DNA of 64,000 nt from contig NZ_AP026978.1 in assembly GCF_027924405.1 (NCBI RefSeq), forward strand, positions 3,100,001 to 3,164,000, in the 5' to 3' direction. Source of the stretch: Nocardia sputorum (GTDB lineage Bacteria > Actinomycetota > Actinomycetes > Mycobacteriales > Mycobacteriaceae). Within the stretch, counting starts at the first letter, position 1; each line of letters starts with the position of its first letter. The notes under the pieces are model-generated. The model saw nothing but the letters and a program-made list of their open reading frames with translations, was not told the DNA's origin and searched no databases. The position numbers and the translations under genes are program-made. Positions 36,040 through 44,982 of this stretch are shown here, piece by piece.

Positions 36040-36984
36040 TCACCGATCCCGGCGTCGTGCCCACCAGGCATTGATCAAACCGGTTGCGCCGACTCGGGCC
36101 CGCCTCCGGTTCGGCACGGTGGCGCGATGGTCGAAGACCGCGAAATCGCTGTCCTCGATACGGTTCAGGATTTCCGAGTAGAGCGTCGCCGCCGTCGTGA
36201 CGCACGCGCGCGAACGACGGTGCAGCAGGGCGATTCCGGCGCGCGCGAAGCGGTAGATGTCGCGGGTGAGCGCATGCTGCGCGGCCAGGGCCTCGCGAAC
36301 CCTTGGCTCGGTACGTTGCCGCGCCAGACACCAGTGCAGCAGGTCGCGGTCGACTCCGAACGCGGCCAGTTCGTCGGCGGGGAGATACACCCGGTCGCGC
36401 AACAGGTCTTCGCCGACATCCCGCAGGAAATTGGTGAGTTGGAAGGCCTTGCCGAGAGCGGCGGCATAAGGCGCCGCCTCGTCGGCGCAGGTGGCCCCCA
36501 GGATGGGGAGCAACTGCAATCCGATCACCTCGGCCGAACCATAGATATAGGTGTCCAGTGCGGCGCGGTCGGGATAGTCGGTGACGGTCAGATCCATCCG
36601 CATCGAGGCCAGGAAAGCATCGAACAGAGCCTGGGGAATGCGATAGCGCTCGGCGGTGTCGAGAACCGCGGGGAGAACGCCGTCGGCACCGGTGTCGCGG
36701 TTCCGGAGATGTCCTGCGAGGGCGTCCAATTGACGGGCCCTGTCGGCGGGCTCGCGATGCGGTTCGAAATCGTCGAGGATGTCGTCGGCTCGGCGCGCGA
36801 ACCCGTACAACGCGTGTACGGCGGGGCGTTGGTCGGGTGCCAGCAGTCGCGTCGCCAGGAAGAAGGTCTTTCCGTGGCGTGCGTTGAGCTTCCGGCAGTA
36901 CCGGTAGGACCGCTGCAATTCCGGGTCGCCGGGTCGGGTGGTGTCGAGGTCGGTACGGGTCATCTCGATTCCGATCACTGTCAT
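36040..36984 (-). CDS. crtB: Phytoene synthase
   Basis: The 314-residue enzyme condenses two geranylgeranyl diphosphates to phytoene. The two Asp-rich metal sites are present: ARRADDILDDFEP near residue 66 and FLRDVGEDLLRDRVYLP near 190. YRYCRKLNARHGKTFFLA near 27 and GSAEVIGLQLLPIL near 150 are also typical. The ATG at 36984 overlaps the crtI stop as ATGA, so the genes are translationally coupled. It is last in the crtE-crtI-crtB operon. Confidence 0.95.
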   Translation of the reverse strand: MTVIGIEMTRTDLDTTRPGDPELQRSYRYCRKLNARHGKTFFLATRLLAPDQRPAVHALYGFARRADDILDDFEPHREPADRARQLDALAGHLRNRDTGADGVLPAVLDTAERYRIPQALFDAFLASMRMDLTVTDYPDRAALDTYIYGSAEVIGLQLLPILGATCADEAAPYAAALGKAFQLTNFLRDVGEDLLRDRVYLPADELAAFGVDRDLLHWCLARQRTEPRVREALAAQHALTRDIYRFARAGIALLHRRSRACVTTAATLYSEILNRIEDSDFAVFDHRATVPNRRRARVGATGLINAWWARRRDR

Positions 36985-38516
36985 CGATCGATGCGGCTGG
37001 TGGTGAGCGCGGCTCGCACGGGGACGGCGCGGCGGCGCGGGGCAGGACGGAGGCCGGTGACACGGTCCGCGGCCAGACGGCCGGAGATCAGCACCGGCGG
37101 TATGCCCACACCCGGCACGGTCGAGCCACCGGCCAACACGACGTTGTCGATGCCGCGGATCATGTTGGCGGGCCGGAACGGGCCGGTTTGGGTGAAGGTG
37201 TGTGCGAGCGCGAACGGACTTCCGGCGAGCATGCCGCGGCGCGCCCAGTCGGCCGGGGTGTCCACGCGCAGCAACTCGACATCGCCGAACCGCGAACCGA
37301 GGCGATCCTGGGCGATGTCGAGCATCTGCTCGGCGTAGCCCGCTCCCGCGCGCTCCCAATCGATCCGGCCCCGTTCGAGGTTCGGCGCCGGCGCGAGAAC
37401 GTACAACAGGTCCCGTCCCGCCGGAGCCAACGACGGATCGGTCGCCGTGGGACGGGTGACCAGCAGCGAAGGATCGCGCATCACCTGCCCGCGGACGATG
37501 ACATCCCCGAACGACTCCGCCCAGGCGGCCCCGAACAGCAGACTGTGGTGCGCCGACCCGGTCTCGGGCGCGCACCCGAAATGGGCGATCACCGCCGACG
37601 GGGCGGAGGTCAGCGGAACCGGACGCCGCGGTGTGCGCGCGAGCAGGCGGTACGCCTCGTGCAGTTCCGTTGTCAGCACCACGGCGTCGCAGGGGATTCG
37701 CTCGCCGTCCGCGGTGCGCACACCGGTGATCCGCGAGCCCGTGCGCTCCAGGGCGGTCACCGCGGTGTCGTAGCGGAATCGGACCCCCGCTTCGGTCGCG
37801 GCGGCAGCCAGCGCATCCGGAAGCGCCCGCATGCCACCCTGCGGAAAGAACACGCCGCCGACGGTGTCCATGTAGGCGATGACGGCGTAGGCGGCCAGCG
37901 CCCGGCTGGGGGCGACGCCCGCGTACAGCGACTGAAAGGTGAAGACGCGCCGCAGATCCGGATCGCGGATGTAACGTGCGACCGCGCGATCCCATCGGCC
38001 GAAACCGCCCAAGGCGATCAACCGCGCCAGCTCGGGAGTGACCATCGACAGCGGTGAGTCGAAATTCGCGGCGATGAAATGATCCATCTCCGCGCGGTAC
38101 AGACGCGTCAGCCAACTCCGCAGACGGCGATAGCCGTCGGCCGCGTCGGCTCCTGCGAAGCGGCGGATCTCCTCTTCCATGCGCTCGGCGCCGGTGTGCA
38201 CCTCCAGCGTCCGGCCTCCGGCGAAATGCGCCCGGTAGGCCGGTTCCACCGGCGTCAACCGCAAGTGGTCGGTGGCCTGCGCTCCGGCTGCCGCGAAGAC
38301 GTCTTCGACGAGGTCGGGCATGGTCAGGACCGTGGGGCCGGTGTCGAGTCGGTAGCCCGCGAGATCAGCGTGTCCCGCGCGTCCACCCGGTACCGGATCG
38401 CGTTCGACGACGATCACCTCGCGGGACCGGCCGATCAAGTGCAAGGCGGCGGACAACCCCGCCAAGCCGGCCCCGACGATCACGACCCGGTCGGTAGCGC
38501 CTTCGATTCTGCGCAT
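36981..38516 (-). CDS. crtI: Phytoene desaturase
   Basis: The 511-residue flavoprotein introduces double bases into phytoene to give lycopene-type carotenoids. It has the FAD site VVIVGAGLAGLSAALHLIG near residue 12, ERDPVPGGRAGH near 38 and the CrtI end AGGSTVPGVGIPPVLISGRL near 470. The ATG at 38516 follows AGGAGGATTTCATCG. It lies 16 bases after crtE and overlaps crtB by four bases. No lycopene cyclase gene is visible in the window. Confidence 0.95.
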   Translation of the reverse strand: MRRIEGATDRVVIVGAGLAGLSAALHLIGRSREVIVVERDPVPGGRAGHADLAGYRLDTGPTVLTMPDLVEDVFAAAGAQATDHLRLTPVEPAYRAHFAGGRTLEVHTGAERMEEEIRRFAGADAADGYRRLRSWLTRLYRAEMDHFIAANFDSPLSMVTPELARLIALGGFGRWDRAVARYIRDPDLRRVFTFQSLYAGVAPSRALAAYAVIAYMDTVGGVFFPQGGMRALPDALAAAATEAGVRFRYDTAVTALERTGSRITGVRTADGERIPCDAVVLTTELHEAYRLLARTPRRPVPLTSAPSAVIAHFGCAPETGSAHHSLLFGAAWAESFGDVIVRGQVMRDPSLLVTRPTATDPSLAPAGRDLLYVLAPAPNLERGRIDWERAGAGYAEQMLDIAQDRLGSRFGDVELLRVDTPADWARRGMLAGSPFALAHTFTQTGPFRPANMIRGIDNVVLAGGSTVPGVGIPPVLISGRLAADRVTGLRPAPRRRAVPVRAALTTSRIDR

Positions 38517-38532
38517 CGATGAAATCCTCCTG

Positions 38533-39648
38533 TCAGGCGACGCGTTCGGTGCAGGCGGCGGCCATGTACCCGAGGGCGGCGCGCATCGGCGCGGCGAAGA
38601 GCGTGGGAGCGAGTGCATCGCGTGCCCGGCCGACCCGCTCGGCGATCATCTCCTCGATCCGCGCGGGTGCACCGGACTCGGTGATCAGCGTCCGGGCCCT
38701 GGTGATCTCCGCGGCGCCGAGCCGAGGGCGGTGCAGCAGTTCCGACAATTCGGCCCGCGCAGGCGAAGTCGCCATCTCCCGGGCGAGGACTACCACGCTG
38801 GTCGCCGTGCGTGTCCCGAGATCGGTGTCGACGGGTTTTCCGGTCACGGCTTGCGACCCGAAGATCCCGAGAATGTCGTCGCGCAACTGGAACGCCTCAC
38901 CGACGGCGGCACCGTAGCGGCCCAAGGCGTCCAGGACGGTCGCGTCGCATCCGGCCATCGCGGCGCCCATCTCCAACGGGCAGCGCACGGTGTAGTTCCC
39001 CGACTTGGCTTGTGCGATGGCCAGCACCGCGGCCAGGGGCGGCTCGGTGCGCGCGTCGTTGAGCAAGTCCGCGAACTGGCCCGTCGCGAGTTCCACCCGC
39101 ATGCTGTCGTAGCCCGGCCACACCCGCGCGAGCGCGCGCTCGGCGATGCCGCTTTCGCGCAGCATCTGCTCGGCCCACACCAGGCACATGTCCGCGAGCA
39201 GCGTCGCGGCGGACTCGCCATATCGGACGGAGGAGCCGGGCGCGCCGGTGCCGCGGTGCACCGCGGCGAACCGGACATGGGCGGCCGGGGCCCCGCGCCG
39301 GGTCGCGGATTGGTCCATGACGTCGTCCTGCAGCAGCGCGAACGCGTGCAGCAGTTCCAGACCGGCCGCCGCGCGCAGCGCTGCCGGATCGTCCGGTGCC
39401 CCGCACAGCCAGCCGAGATACATGAACGTCGACCGCAAGCACTTTCCGCCCAGGGCGTATTGGCGCAGAACGTCTTGCGCGCCCAGGTGGCGAAGCGCGA
39501 CGGGGCAAGCTCGCGGAAGGAAATCACCGATCTCGTCCAGCACTGCCCGCCGCACCGCATCTCGCCACAGCGGGAAGGAGGTCGCGGTACCGAGGACCGG
39601 AGGCGCGCCGCCGGAGTCGGCCACGGCTTCGGGCGACACGATGCTCAT
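38533..39648 (-). CDS. crtE: Geranylgeranyl diphosphate synthase
   Basis: The 371-residue trans-prenyltransferase makes the C20 precursor for CrtB. The first Asp-rich motif is ALLQDDVMDQSATRRG near 105 and the second FQLRDDILGIFG near 255. GKCLRSTFMY near 68 is the substrate-binding region. The ATG at 39648 is the first of the operon crtE-crtI-crtB. A TGATGCA-N4-CGATGC element lies 60 bases upstream and is repeated before the next secreted-protein gene, suggesting control by the nearby MerR-type regulator. Confidence 0.93.
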   Translation of the reverse strand: MSIVSPEAVADSGGAPPVLGTATSFPLWRDAVRRAVLDEIGDFLPRACPVALRHLGAQDVLRQYALGGKCLRSTFMYLGWLCGAPDDPAALRAAAGLELLHAFALLQDDVMDQSATRRGAPAAHVRFAAVHRGTGAPGSSVRYGESAATLLADMCLVWAEQMLRESGIAERALARVWPGYDSMRVELATGQFADLLNDARTEPPLAAVLAIAQAKSGNYTVRCPLEMGAAMAGCDATVLDALGRYGAAVGEAFQLRDDILGIFGSQAVTGKPVDTDLGTRTATSVVVLAREMATSPARAELSELLHRPRLGAAEITRARTLITESGAPARIEEMIAERVGRARDALAPTLFAAPMRAALGYMAAACTERVA

Positions 39649-39707
39649 TCCCGATCCCTTCGTATGTCTCGTGTAACCACCCGCGCCTCCGCAATGGTTC
39701 GCATAAA

Positions 39708-39724
39708 TGATGCACTATCGATGC
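39708..39724. promoter_or_regulatory. TGATGCA-N4-CGATGC element upstream of crtE
   Basis: The plus strand reads TGATGCACTATCGATGC. The 13 fixed bases and the four-base spacer recur exactly at 40263-40279. It lies 60 bases upstream of the crtE start and overlaps the end of the secreted-protein gene. It is a candidate binding site for the LitR/CarH-like regulator. Confidence 0.6.
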
Positions 39725-40209
39725 GAGAAGCAACCCTGCCACATTTGGAAGTCGCCCGCGAAGCCGAAGCCGCCGCTGCAAGTCGGCGGCGTGACACCGG
39801 TGACCGCGACCGTTGCACCGGGACCCGCGATGCCGATCGACAACCCGGGGCGCGCGCCGGTTGCCGTGACCGTAGCCCCGGGGCCGATGGCGATCACGGC
39901 AGGGCCGGAAAGATCGGCCGAATCGGCGGTCGCTCGACCGCCGTTCTGCGCGATTGCGAGAGCGAGACTGGTCGGCTCGGCGTCGGCACTGGCTGCTCCA
40001 TCGAAGCCGTAGGCGGCCGCGGCTCCGCCTGCGCCACTGTTCGCCGAGCACGACCCTCCCGCGCCGGTGTCCTGCGTCATCGAAGGACCCGGCGCGGGGC
40101 ACTCCGCCGGGGCGGCGGTGGCAGTGGGTGCGGCGACCAGCACACCCAGCCAGGCCGCCCCGACGCCGGCCGTCAGTCCGAGTGATCGCCTGAGAGTGAG
40201 TCGATCCAT
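39715..40209 (-). CDS. Small secreted Cys-containing protein (DUF6764-like)
   Basis: The 164-residue protein starts at an ATG at 40209 behind CGGAGG. It has a signal peptide (LGLTAGVGAAWLGVLVAAPTATA) and a mature part rich in Gly and Ala with four cysteines (near 37, 53, 144 and 160). It resembles the DUF6764 group of secreted proteins, with repeated AIGPGATV- and AGPGATV-like stretches. Function unknown. It shares an upstream element with crtE at nearly the same distance, which hints at light- or carotenoid-linked expression. Confidence 0.7.
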   Translation of the reverse strand: MDRLTLRRSLGLTAGVGAAWLGVLVAAPTATAAPAECPAPGPSMTQDTGAGGSCSANSGAGGAAAAYGFDGAASADAEPTSLALAIAQNGGRATADSADLSGPAVIAIGPGATVTATGARPGLSIGIAGPGATVAVTGVTPPTCSGGFGFAGDFQMWQGCFSHR

Positions 40210-40262
40210 GACGTCCTCCGGTAGGAAGCTTGGGCTTATAGGGCTTCACGCTACGCCCTTAT

Positions 40263-40279
40263 TGATGCAAAAGCGATGC
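40263..40279. promoter_or_regulatory. TGATGCA-N4-CGATGC element upstream of the secreted-protein gene
   Basis: The sequence TGATGCAAAAGCGATGC lies 54 bases from the start of the secreted-protein gene and 147 bases before the MerR gene. It matches the element before crtE in all 13 fixed positions. Confidence 0.6.
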
Positions 40280-40425
40280 ATTCCGTCAATTTCTGTAAGG
40301 AGCGGACGACGTGCTGATCCGGACGCCGCCGGGAAGCAGCTCGGCCTGCGATGTCATCGAAGCCCGGCCGAGGTCGACGCCCGGCATCTCGCGCCGTGCC
40401 CATCCGGGGCGGATGCGATTCGGCG

Positions 40426-41571
40426 ATGGCTGAGGACCAAGCCGCTCGATATACGGTCGGCGCGGTGGTGAGGCGACTCGGCATCGCGGTCGCCACCCCG
40501 CGCAGCTGGAATCAGCGCTACGCGATCGGACCGCCGCGAGACCGGCCAGGCGTGCACCGCCGCTATTCCGAAGCGGATATCGCGACCGTGCGGCGCATGA
40601 TCGAACTCGTCAGGGCCGGTGCCGCGCCCGAGGGAGCCGCACGGCAAGCCCTCGCCGAGGCGCCGGACTCGGCAGCGGACCGCAGCGCCCTGCTTGGAGC
40701 GGTCGAACGACTGGATCCCGATGTCGCGCTGACCATCATCATGGCTCGCCTGGCGCGCGACGGGGTCGTCGCGACGTGGAACGAGCTATGCCGTCCGGCG
40801 TTCGCGACTCTCGTGACCGGGCAAACCGATGGGCGCGGCCTGGTCGAAGTGGAGCACCTGCTGTCCTGGTCGGTGATCGCGGGACTGCATCGGATGTTCC
40901 CGCCGGTCCGGCGTCCGGGATTCCAGCCACCGATCCTCTTGGCGTGTACCGCGGGGGAGGACCACGTGCTGGCTCTGGAAGTGCTGCGCGCCGCGCTGGC
41001 CGAGTGCGGCATCGTCGCGTTGCTGCTGGGCGCGGCGGTGCCGGACGCGGCGTTGGCCGACGCCATGGCCCGCCATGACCGGTCCTGCGTGCTCATGCTC
41101 TGGTCCCAAGTGCCCGCGACCGCCCGGGCGGAGACGATCCGTGCCGTGTGGCGGGTCGCGGAACGCGTGCTGGTCGCCGGACCGGGGTGGTCCGCGGTCC
41201 GGTTGCCGCTCGAGGTGTCCTACGTCCGCACCTTGGAGGAGGCGCTCGGGATCTTGCGTGACCTCGGGCAGGGCACCAGCTGTCCGCTATTGATCCGAGC
41301 GGCCGCTGGTGACCGCCCGCATCGGAGCGCCCGCACCGCGACCGTGGCAGCGCGAGAGCCATCCGGTGCGGGCGGGCGAGCCACGACCGCGGCGGAACTC
41401 AGCTGCGAGCCGGGACAGTTGTGGCCGATCGCACGTCCGGGAGACCGAGATTGTCGCGCAGAGTGGTGCCGGTGTATTCGGTGCGCAGCGCGCCGCGATC
41501 CTGCAACAGCGGAACCACCTTGTCGACGAATTCGTCCAGGCCCCACGGCACCAGGTGTGATCCGAGGATGA
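40426..41571 (+). CDS. MerR-type regulator of the LitR/CarH kind, possibly with altered C terminus
   Basis: From ATG 40426 the protein has 381 residues. A MerR helix-turn-helix spans 8-75 (RYTVGAVVRRLGIAVATPRS, HRRYSEADIATVRRM). A helical B12-binding-cap-like domain follows, then a Rossmann-like region with AGEDHVLALEVLRAALAECG near 185. Compared with the cobalamin motif ExHxxG, the last Gly is Ala here, so B12 binding is uncertain. In related clusters such proteins repress crt genes in the dark. The last 90 residues look uncoding and overlap the convergent monooxygenase gene by 173 bases. A frameshift near 41290 would give a stop at 41291-41293. Confidence 0.7.
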   Translation: MAEDQAARYTVGAVVRRLGIAVATPRSWNQRYAIGPPRDRPGVHRRYSEADIATVRRMIELVRAGAAPEGAARQALAEAPDSAADRSALLGAVERLDPDVALTIIMARLARDGVVATWNELCRPAFATLVTGQTDGRGLVEVEHLLSWSVIAGLHRMFPPVRRPGFQPPILLACTAGEDHVLALEVLRAALAECGIVALLLGAAVPDAALADAMARHDRSCVLMLWSQVPATARAETIRAVWRVAERVLVAGPGWSAVRLPLEVSYVRTLEEALGILRDLGQGTSCPLLIRAAAGDRPHRSARTATVAAREPSGAGGRATTAAELSCEPGQLWPIARPGDRDCRAEWCRCIRCAARRDPATAEPPCRRIRPGPTAPGVIRG

Positions 41572-42766
41572 AACCGTCGGATCCGTCGTTCTGGACGAAC
41601 GCGTCGATCTGCTCCGCGACCTGGGCCGGGGTCCCGACCAGGGGACCGCGCTCGAATTGGTCGATCACCACCTCGCGGAGGTTGAGCTTCTTCGCCTCGG
41701 CGACCTGCCGCAGACGTTCCACGGTGGCGAAGCGGTCCTGGTGGACGAAGGCGCGCCCCTGAATGATCGGCGCCGCATCGGGATCGGGGTCGATATCGGG
41801 CACCGGCCCTTCGGGATCGTAGCCGGACAGGTCGCGGTTCCAGATCTGCTCGAGCAGGATCAGCGCGGTCTGCCCGGTGACCTGCTCGTCGAGGATGGCA
41901 TGGTGCTTCTCGATCGCCTCGGCCTCGGTGTTGCCTAGCACGAAACTCGCCGACGGAAGGATCTTGATGTCGTCGGCCGCACGTCCCGCCGCGACCGCGC
42001 GCGATTTGATGTCGCGGTAGAAATCCGCCGCCTCCGGCAGCTTGCCGTACGGGGAGAAGATCGCATCGGCGTTGGCGGCGGCGAAGGCCCGTCCCTGCGG
42101 TGACACCCCGGCCTGCAGGATCACCGGTCTGCCCTGCGGGCTGCGCGGCACGGTGAAACGGCCGGAGATGTCGAACTGGCTGCCGTGGAAGGCGAACGCC
42201 CCGGCGTCCGGACGGGCGAGGAACCGCCCGGCGTCCTTGTCGGCGACGATGTCGGCGGCGTCCCACGAATCCCACAGGGCTCGAACAGCCTCGAGGGTCT
42301 CCTCGGCGCGGACGTAGCGGTCGGCGGGATCGAGGAATCCGCCGCGCCGGAAGTTCTGTCCGGTGAAGGCGTCGAAGGAGGTCACGACGTTCCAGGCGGC
42401 GCGGCCGTCGGACAGGTGATCCAGGCTGGCGAGCTGGCGGGCCAGCTCGTAGGGCTCGTTGAAGGTGGCGTTGATCGTGCCCGCGAGCCCGAGATGCTCG
42501 GTGACCGCGGCGATCGAGGCCAGCACGGTGAAGGTGTCGGGACGGCCGATGATGTCCTGATCGAAGATCTTGCCCGCGCGCTCACGCAGGATGAGTCCTT
42601 CGGCGAGGAAGAAGAAGTCGAACTTGCCGCGTTCGGCGGTGCGCGCAGTGTGTTCGAAACTGCTGAAATCGATTTGACTGCCCGCGGCGGGATGCCACCA
42701 AGCGGTGTGATGATTGACGCCGCCGAGATAGGCGCCCAGGATGACCTGCTTACGGGGGGTGCTCAT
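41399..42766 (-). CDS. LLM class flavin-dependent monooxygenase, NtaA/SnaA/DszA family
   Basis: The 455-residue enzyme belongs to the FMNH2-dependent group of nitrilotriacetate and desulfurisation monooxygenases. Family markers are ILGAYLGGVNHHTAWW at residue 9, DFFFLAEGLILRERAG near 50, SDGRAAWNVVTSFDAFTGQNF near 117 and ADRYVRAEETLEAVRALWDSW near 147. It would need a flavin reductase partner; none is adjacent. Substrate unknown, probably an organosulfur or aromatic compound. It follows another LLM gene with 11 bases between, forming an operon. Confidence 0.88.
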   Translation of the reverse strand: MSTPRKQVILGAYLGGVNHHTAWWHPAAGSQIDFSSFEHTARTAERGKFDFFFLAEGLILRERAGKIFDQDIIGRPDTFTVLASIAAVTEHLGLAGTINATFNEPYELARQLASLDHLSDGRAAWNVVTSFDAFTGQNFRRGGFLDPADRYVRAEETLEAVRALWDSWDAADIVADKDAGRFLARPDAGAFAFHGSQFDISGRFTVPRSPQGRPVILQAGVSPQGRAFAAANADAIFSPYGKLPEAADFYRDIKSRAVAAGRAADDIKILPSASFVLGNTEAEAIEKHHAILDEQVTGQTALILLEQIWNRDLSGYDPEGPVPDIDPDPDAAPIIQGRAFVHQDRFATVERLRQVAEAKKLNLREVVIDQFERGPLVGTPAQVAEQIDAFVQNDGSDGFILGSHLVPWGLDEFVDKVVPLLQDRGALRTEYTGTTLRDNLGLPDVRSATTVPARS

Positions 42767-42777
42767 GGTGGCCTCGC

Positions 42778-43992
42778 TCAGGCGGTCGCGTAACGGTTGG
42801 GGACGTCGGTGGGCAGACCGAGCAGCGCGCGCAGCGGGCCGTCCGGATAGCCGGTGCGGAAGACGCCGCGGCTCTGCAGCGCGGGGATGAGCCGGTCGGC
42901 GACCGCTGCCAGGTCATCGACCGCGACACCGGGCCGCAGCCGGAACCCGTCGACACCCTGTTCGCTCCAGTCGGCGAGCAGGTCGGCCAGTTCGTCGGCG
43001 CTACCGGCGAAAATCGCTGCGTCGGTGTCGAACTCGGTACCCGCGACGCCGTTGAGCCGCGCGAGGCGCTGTGCACCCGCCTCCTCGTCGGTATCCAGGA
43101 AGACGGTGATGTCGGCATAGACCCGCAGCGAGTCGCCGATGCGTTCCACGCGAGCGGCGGCGGCCGCGACCTGTTCCAGGACGGGCCCGGGACCCGCCTC
43201 GCGGGTGGGTGTGACGAACACCAGATCCGCGGCGCGTGCCGCGAATTCGTAGACCAGCGGACTGTGCGCGAGAGCCGCCACCACCGGCTGCCCTTGGGGT
43301 GGTCGCGGCGTGATCGACGGTCCGCGAACGCTGAAGAAGCGGCCCTCGAAGTCGATGTAGTGCAGTTTGTCGCGATCGATGAACCGGCGGGTGGCCACGT
43401 CGCGGATCTCCGCGTCGTCCTCCCAGCTGTCCCACAGTCGCCGCACGACCTCCACCGCGTCGGCGGCTTCGTCGAACAGATCGTGCACATGGCGGGGAAA
43501 GGCGCCCGACGCGACCGCTTCCGCGATCTCTGCCGGGGTGAGGTCGCGCACCGCGCGGCGGCCGAAATGGGCGGCTTCCTCCGCGGTGGCGGACACCCGC
43601 GCTTGCCAGCCCGCCCGGCCTCGCGAGGTGTAATCGAGCGTGGCGATCGACTTGGAGACGTGGAAGGGTTCGGTATGCGTCGTCGTCACGGTCGGGATGA
43701 GCCCGATATGCCGGGTGACCGGCGCGACCCGGGCGGCGATCAGATGCGCATCGATCCGGGCCCGCACCCGGTCGACGACATCGTCGGACGACGCGTGCCG
43801 CTCGCCGGGGATGCGCAGGCTGTCCTCGATGCTGACGAAATCGAGCAGTGCGCGCTCGGCGGTGGCGACCAGATCGGTCCAGTACCGCGGACCGAACAAC
43901 TCGGTCGGCCGGGAATTCGGCTCCCGCCATGCCGCCGGATGCCAGCCCGCCCCGTCGAGGGCGACGCCGAGATGCAGTGGGTTGGATGCCAT
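42778..43992 (-). CDS. LLM class flavin-dependent monooxygenase
   Basis: The 404-residue protein starts at an ATG at 43992 behind GGGAGACG. It shows luciferase-like features: HLGVALDGAGWHPAAWRE near residue 6, DLVATAERALLDFVSIEDSL near 40, RHIGLIPTVTTTHTEPFHVS near 90 and LDYTSRGRAGWQARVSAT near 115. It is in the same family group as the adjacent NtaA-like gene and probably oxidises a related substrate. The two genes are likely one operon. Confidence 0.85.
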   Translation of the reverse strand: MASNPLHLGVALDGAGWHPAAWREPNSRPTELFGPRYWTDLVATAERALLDFVSIEDSLRIPGERHASSDDVVDRVRARIDAHLIAARVAPVTRHIGLIPTVTTTHTEPFHVSKSIATLDYTSRGRAGWQARVSATAEEAAHFGRRAVRDLTPAEIAEAVASGAFPRHVHDLFDEAADAVEVVRRLWDSWEDDAEIRDVATRRFIDRDKLHYIDFEGRFFSVRGPSITPRPPQGQPVVAALAHSPLVYEFAARAADLVFVTPTREAGPGPVLEQVAAAAARVERIGDSLRVYADITVFLDTDEEAGAQRLARLNGVAGTEFDTDAAIFAGSADELADLLADWSEQGVDGFRLRPGVAVDDLAAVADRLIPALQSRGVFRTGYPDGPLRALLGLPTDVPNRYATA

Positions 43993-44248
43993 CGTCTCCC
44001 GTTTCTCTCCATGCGCGAATGTCACGCCGTGCAACGCGCGAACCGGCTCTGCCACGCTCCGCGACGGCCCGGGCGAGAATTGCGGGGTTCGGCCGATCGG
44101 TGGCGGGGTCGGCCGCAACGGTCGCCGGGGAACGTAAAAGCGGAGGCCACGTGTGGCAAGCGGACGGGCATACGCGGCACGGCGTTCCACGACCAGCGGG
44201 AGTCAACGATTGAGATCAGCTCGAGCTATGGGAAATACCCGCGGTGAC

Positions 44249-44797
44249 TCACTGCGGCGGACGCAGAAGGTATTCCCCGGCGAGTTGGACGGCCTCACGC
44301 TTGGTGTACCCGGGGTGGTCGGCGACGATGAAGTGGCGGCCGATCGCGAGCGCGAACGTGAGGGTGGCTCGTGCCTCGATTTCGTCGGGGTCGGTGATGA
44401 ATGCCCCGAACATCCTGCGCAAGAACGCCATTCGCTCGTTGTCGATACGCCGCAGGCGCGTCGCGACGGACTCGTCGTGGCGAGCCCATGCCCGCACCGC
44501 CAGATCGATCCGGTGCAGGTCCTCGGCGAAGGTCAGCCGGCCTGCGCGGCGGATCCGGTCGGCGGCATCGCCGCCTTCCGCCTCGGCCTGCGCGAGGACT
44601 TCGGTCGAGCAGCGGCGTTCCCACTCGTCGAGCATTTCGGTGAGTAACGCGGGGCGGCCGTCGAAGTACCCGTAGAACCCGCCCTTCGTCACGCCCAACT
44701 CCGCGGCGAGCGTCTCGACGCGGACGGCGTCGGGACCGCCGCGGGCGAGGGCGGCCAGACCCGCCTCGATCCAGCGGGCTCGGGTGGTGCGGGGCAC
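44249..44797 (-). CDS. TetR family transcriptional regulator
   Basis: From the GTG at 44797 the protein has 182 residues; a longer open frame upstream would include the operator and is rejected. GGAGGTGA lies 15 bases before this start. The helix-turn-helix reads VRVETLAAELGVTKGGFYGY followed by FDGRPALLTEM. The C-terminal domain has RIDLAVRAWARHDESVATRL, common in the TetR group with a W-R pair. It is divergent from the DUF6463/aldo-keto reductase operon and has a 39-base palindrome between. Confidence 0.9.
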   Translation of the reverse strand: MPRTTRARWIEAGLAALARGGPDAVRVETLAAELGVTKGGFYGYFDGRPALLTEMLDEWERRCSTEVLAQAEAEGGDAADRIRRAGRLTFAEDLHRIDLAVRAWARHDESVATRLRRIDNERMAFLRRMFGAFITDPDEIEARATLTFALAIGRHFIVADHPGYTKREAVQLAGEYLLRPPQ

Positions 44798-44835
44798 TGC
44801 GGGAATCGGGTCACCTCCATTGATCGTGCCGGTTC

Positions 44836-44874
44836 TATACGTTACCGTACAGATCAAGTGTACGGCACCGTATA
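44836..44874. promoter_or_regulatory. 39-base palindromic operator between tetR and the membrane protein/AKR operon
   Basis: The site consists of TATACG, CCGTACA, a 7-base centre, TGTACGG and CGTATA, with three-base gaps. Both arm pairs are perfect. It is the likely site of the TetR protein encoded at 44249-44797. Confidence 0.78.
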
Positions 44875-44982
44875 AACGCTGGGCCGCAACGTGAGCTGCG
44901 GAAGTCGTCGCCATCGTCCACGCCGCCCACCGCAGGGTGGGACCGGCCGGAACAATGCCGGAGTAGGAAACGGAAGGTCACC

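Noticed and set aside
44798..44914. Longer N terminus for the TetR protein
   Set aside because: The extra codons contain the palindromic operator, so they should be promoter DNA.
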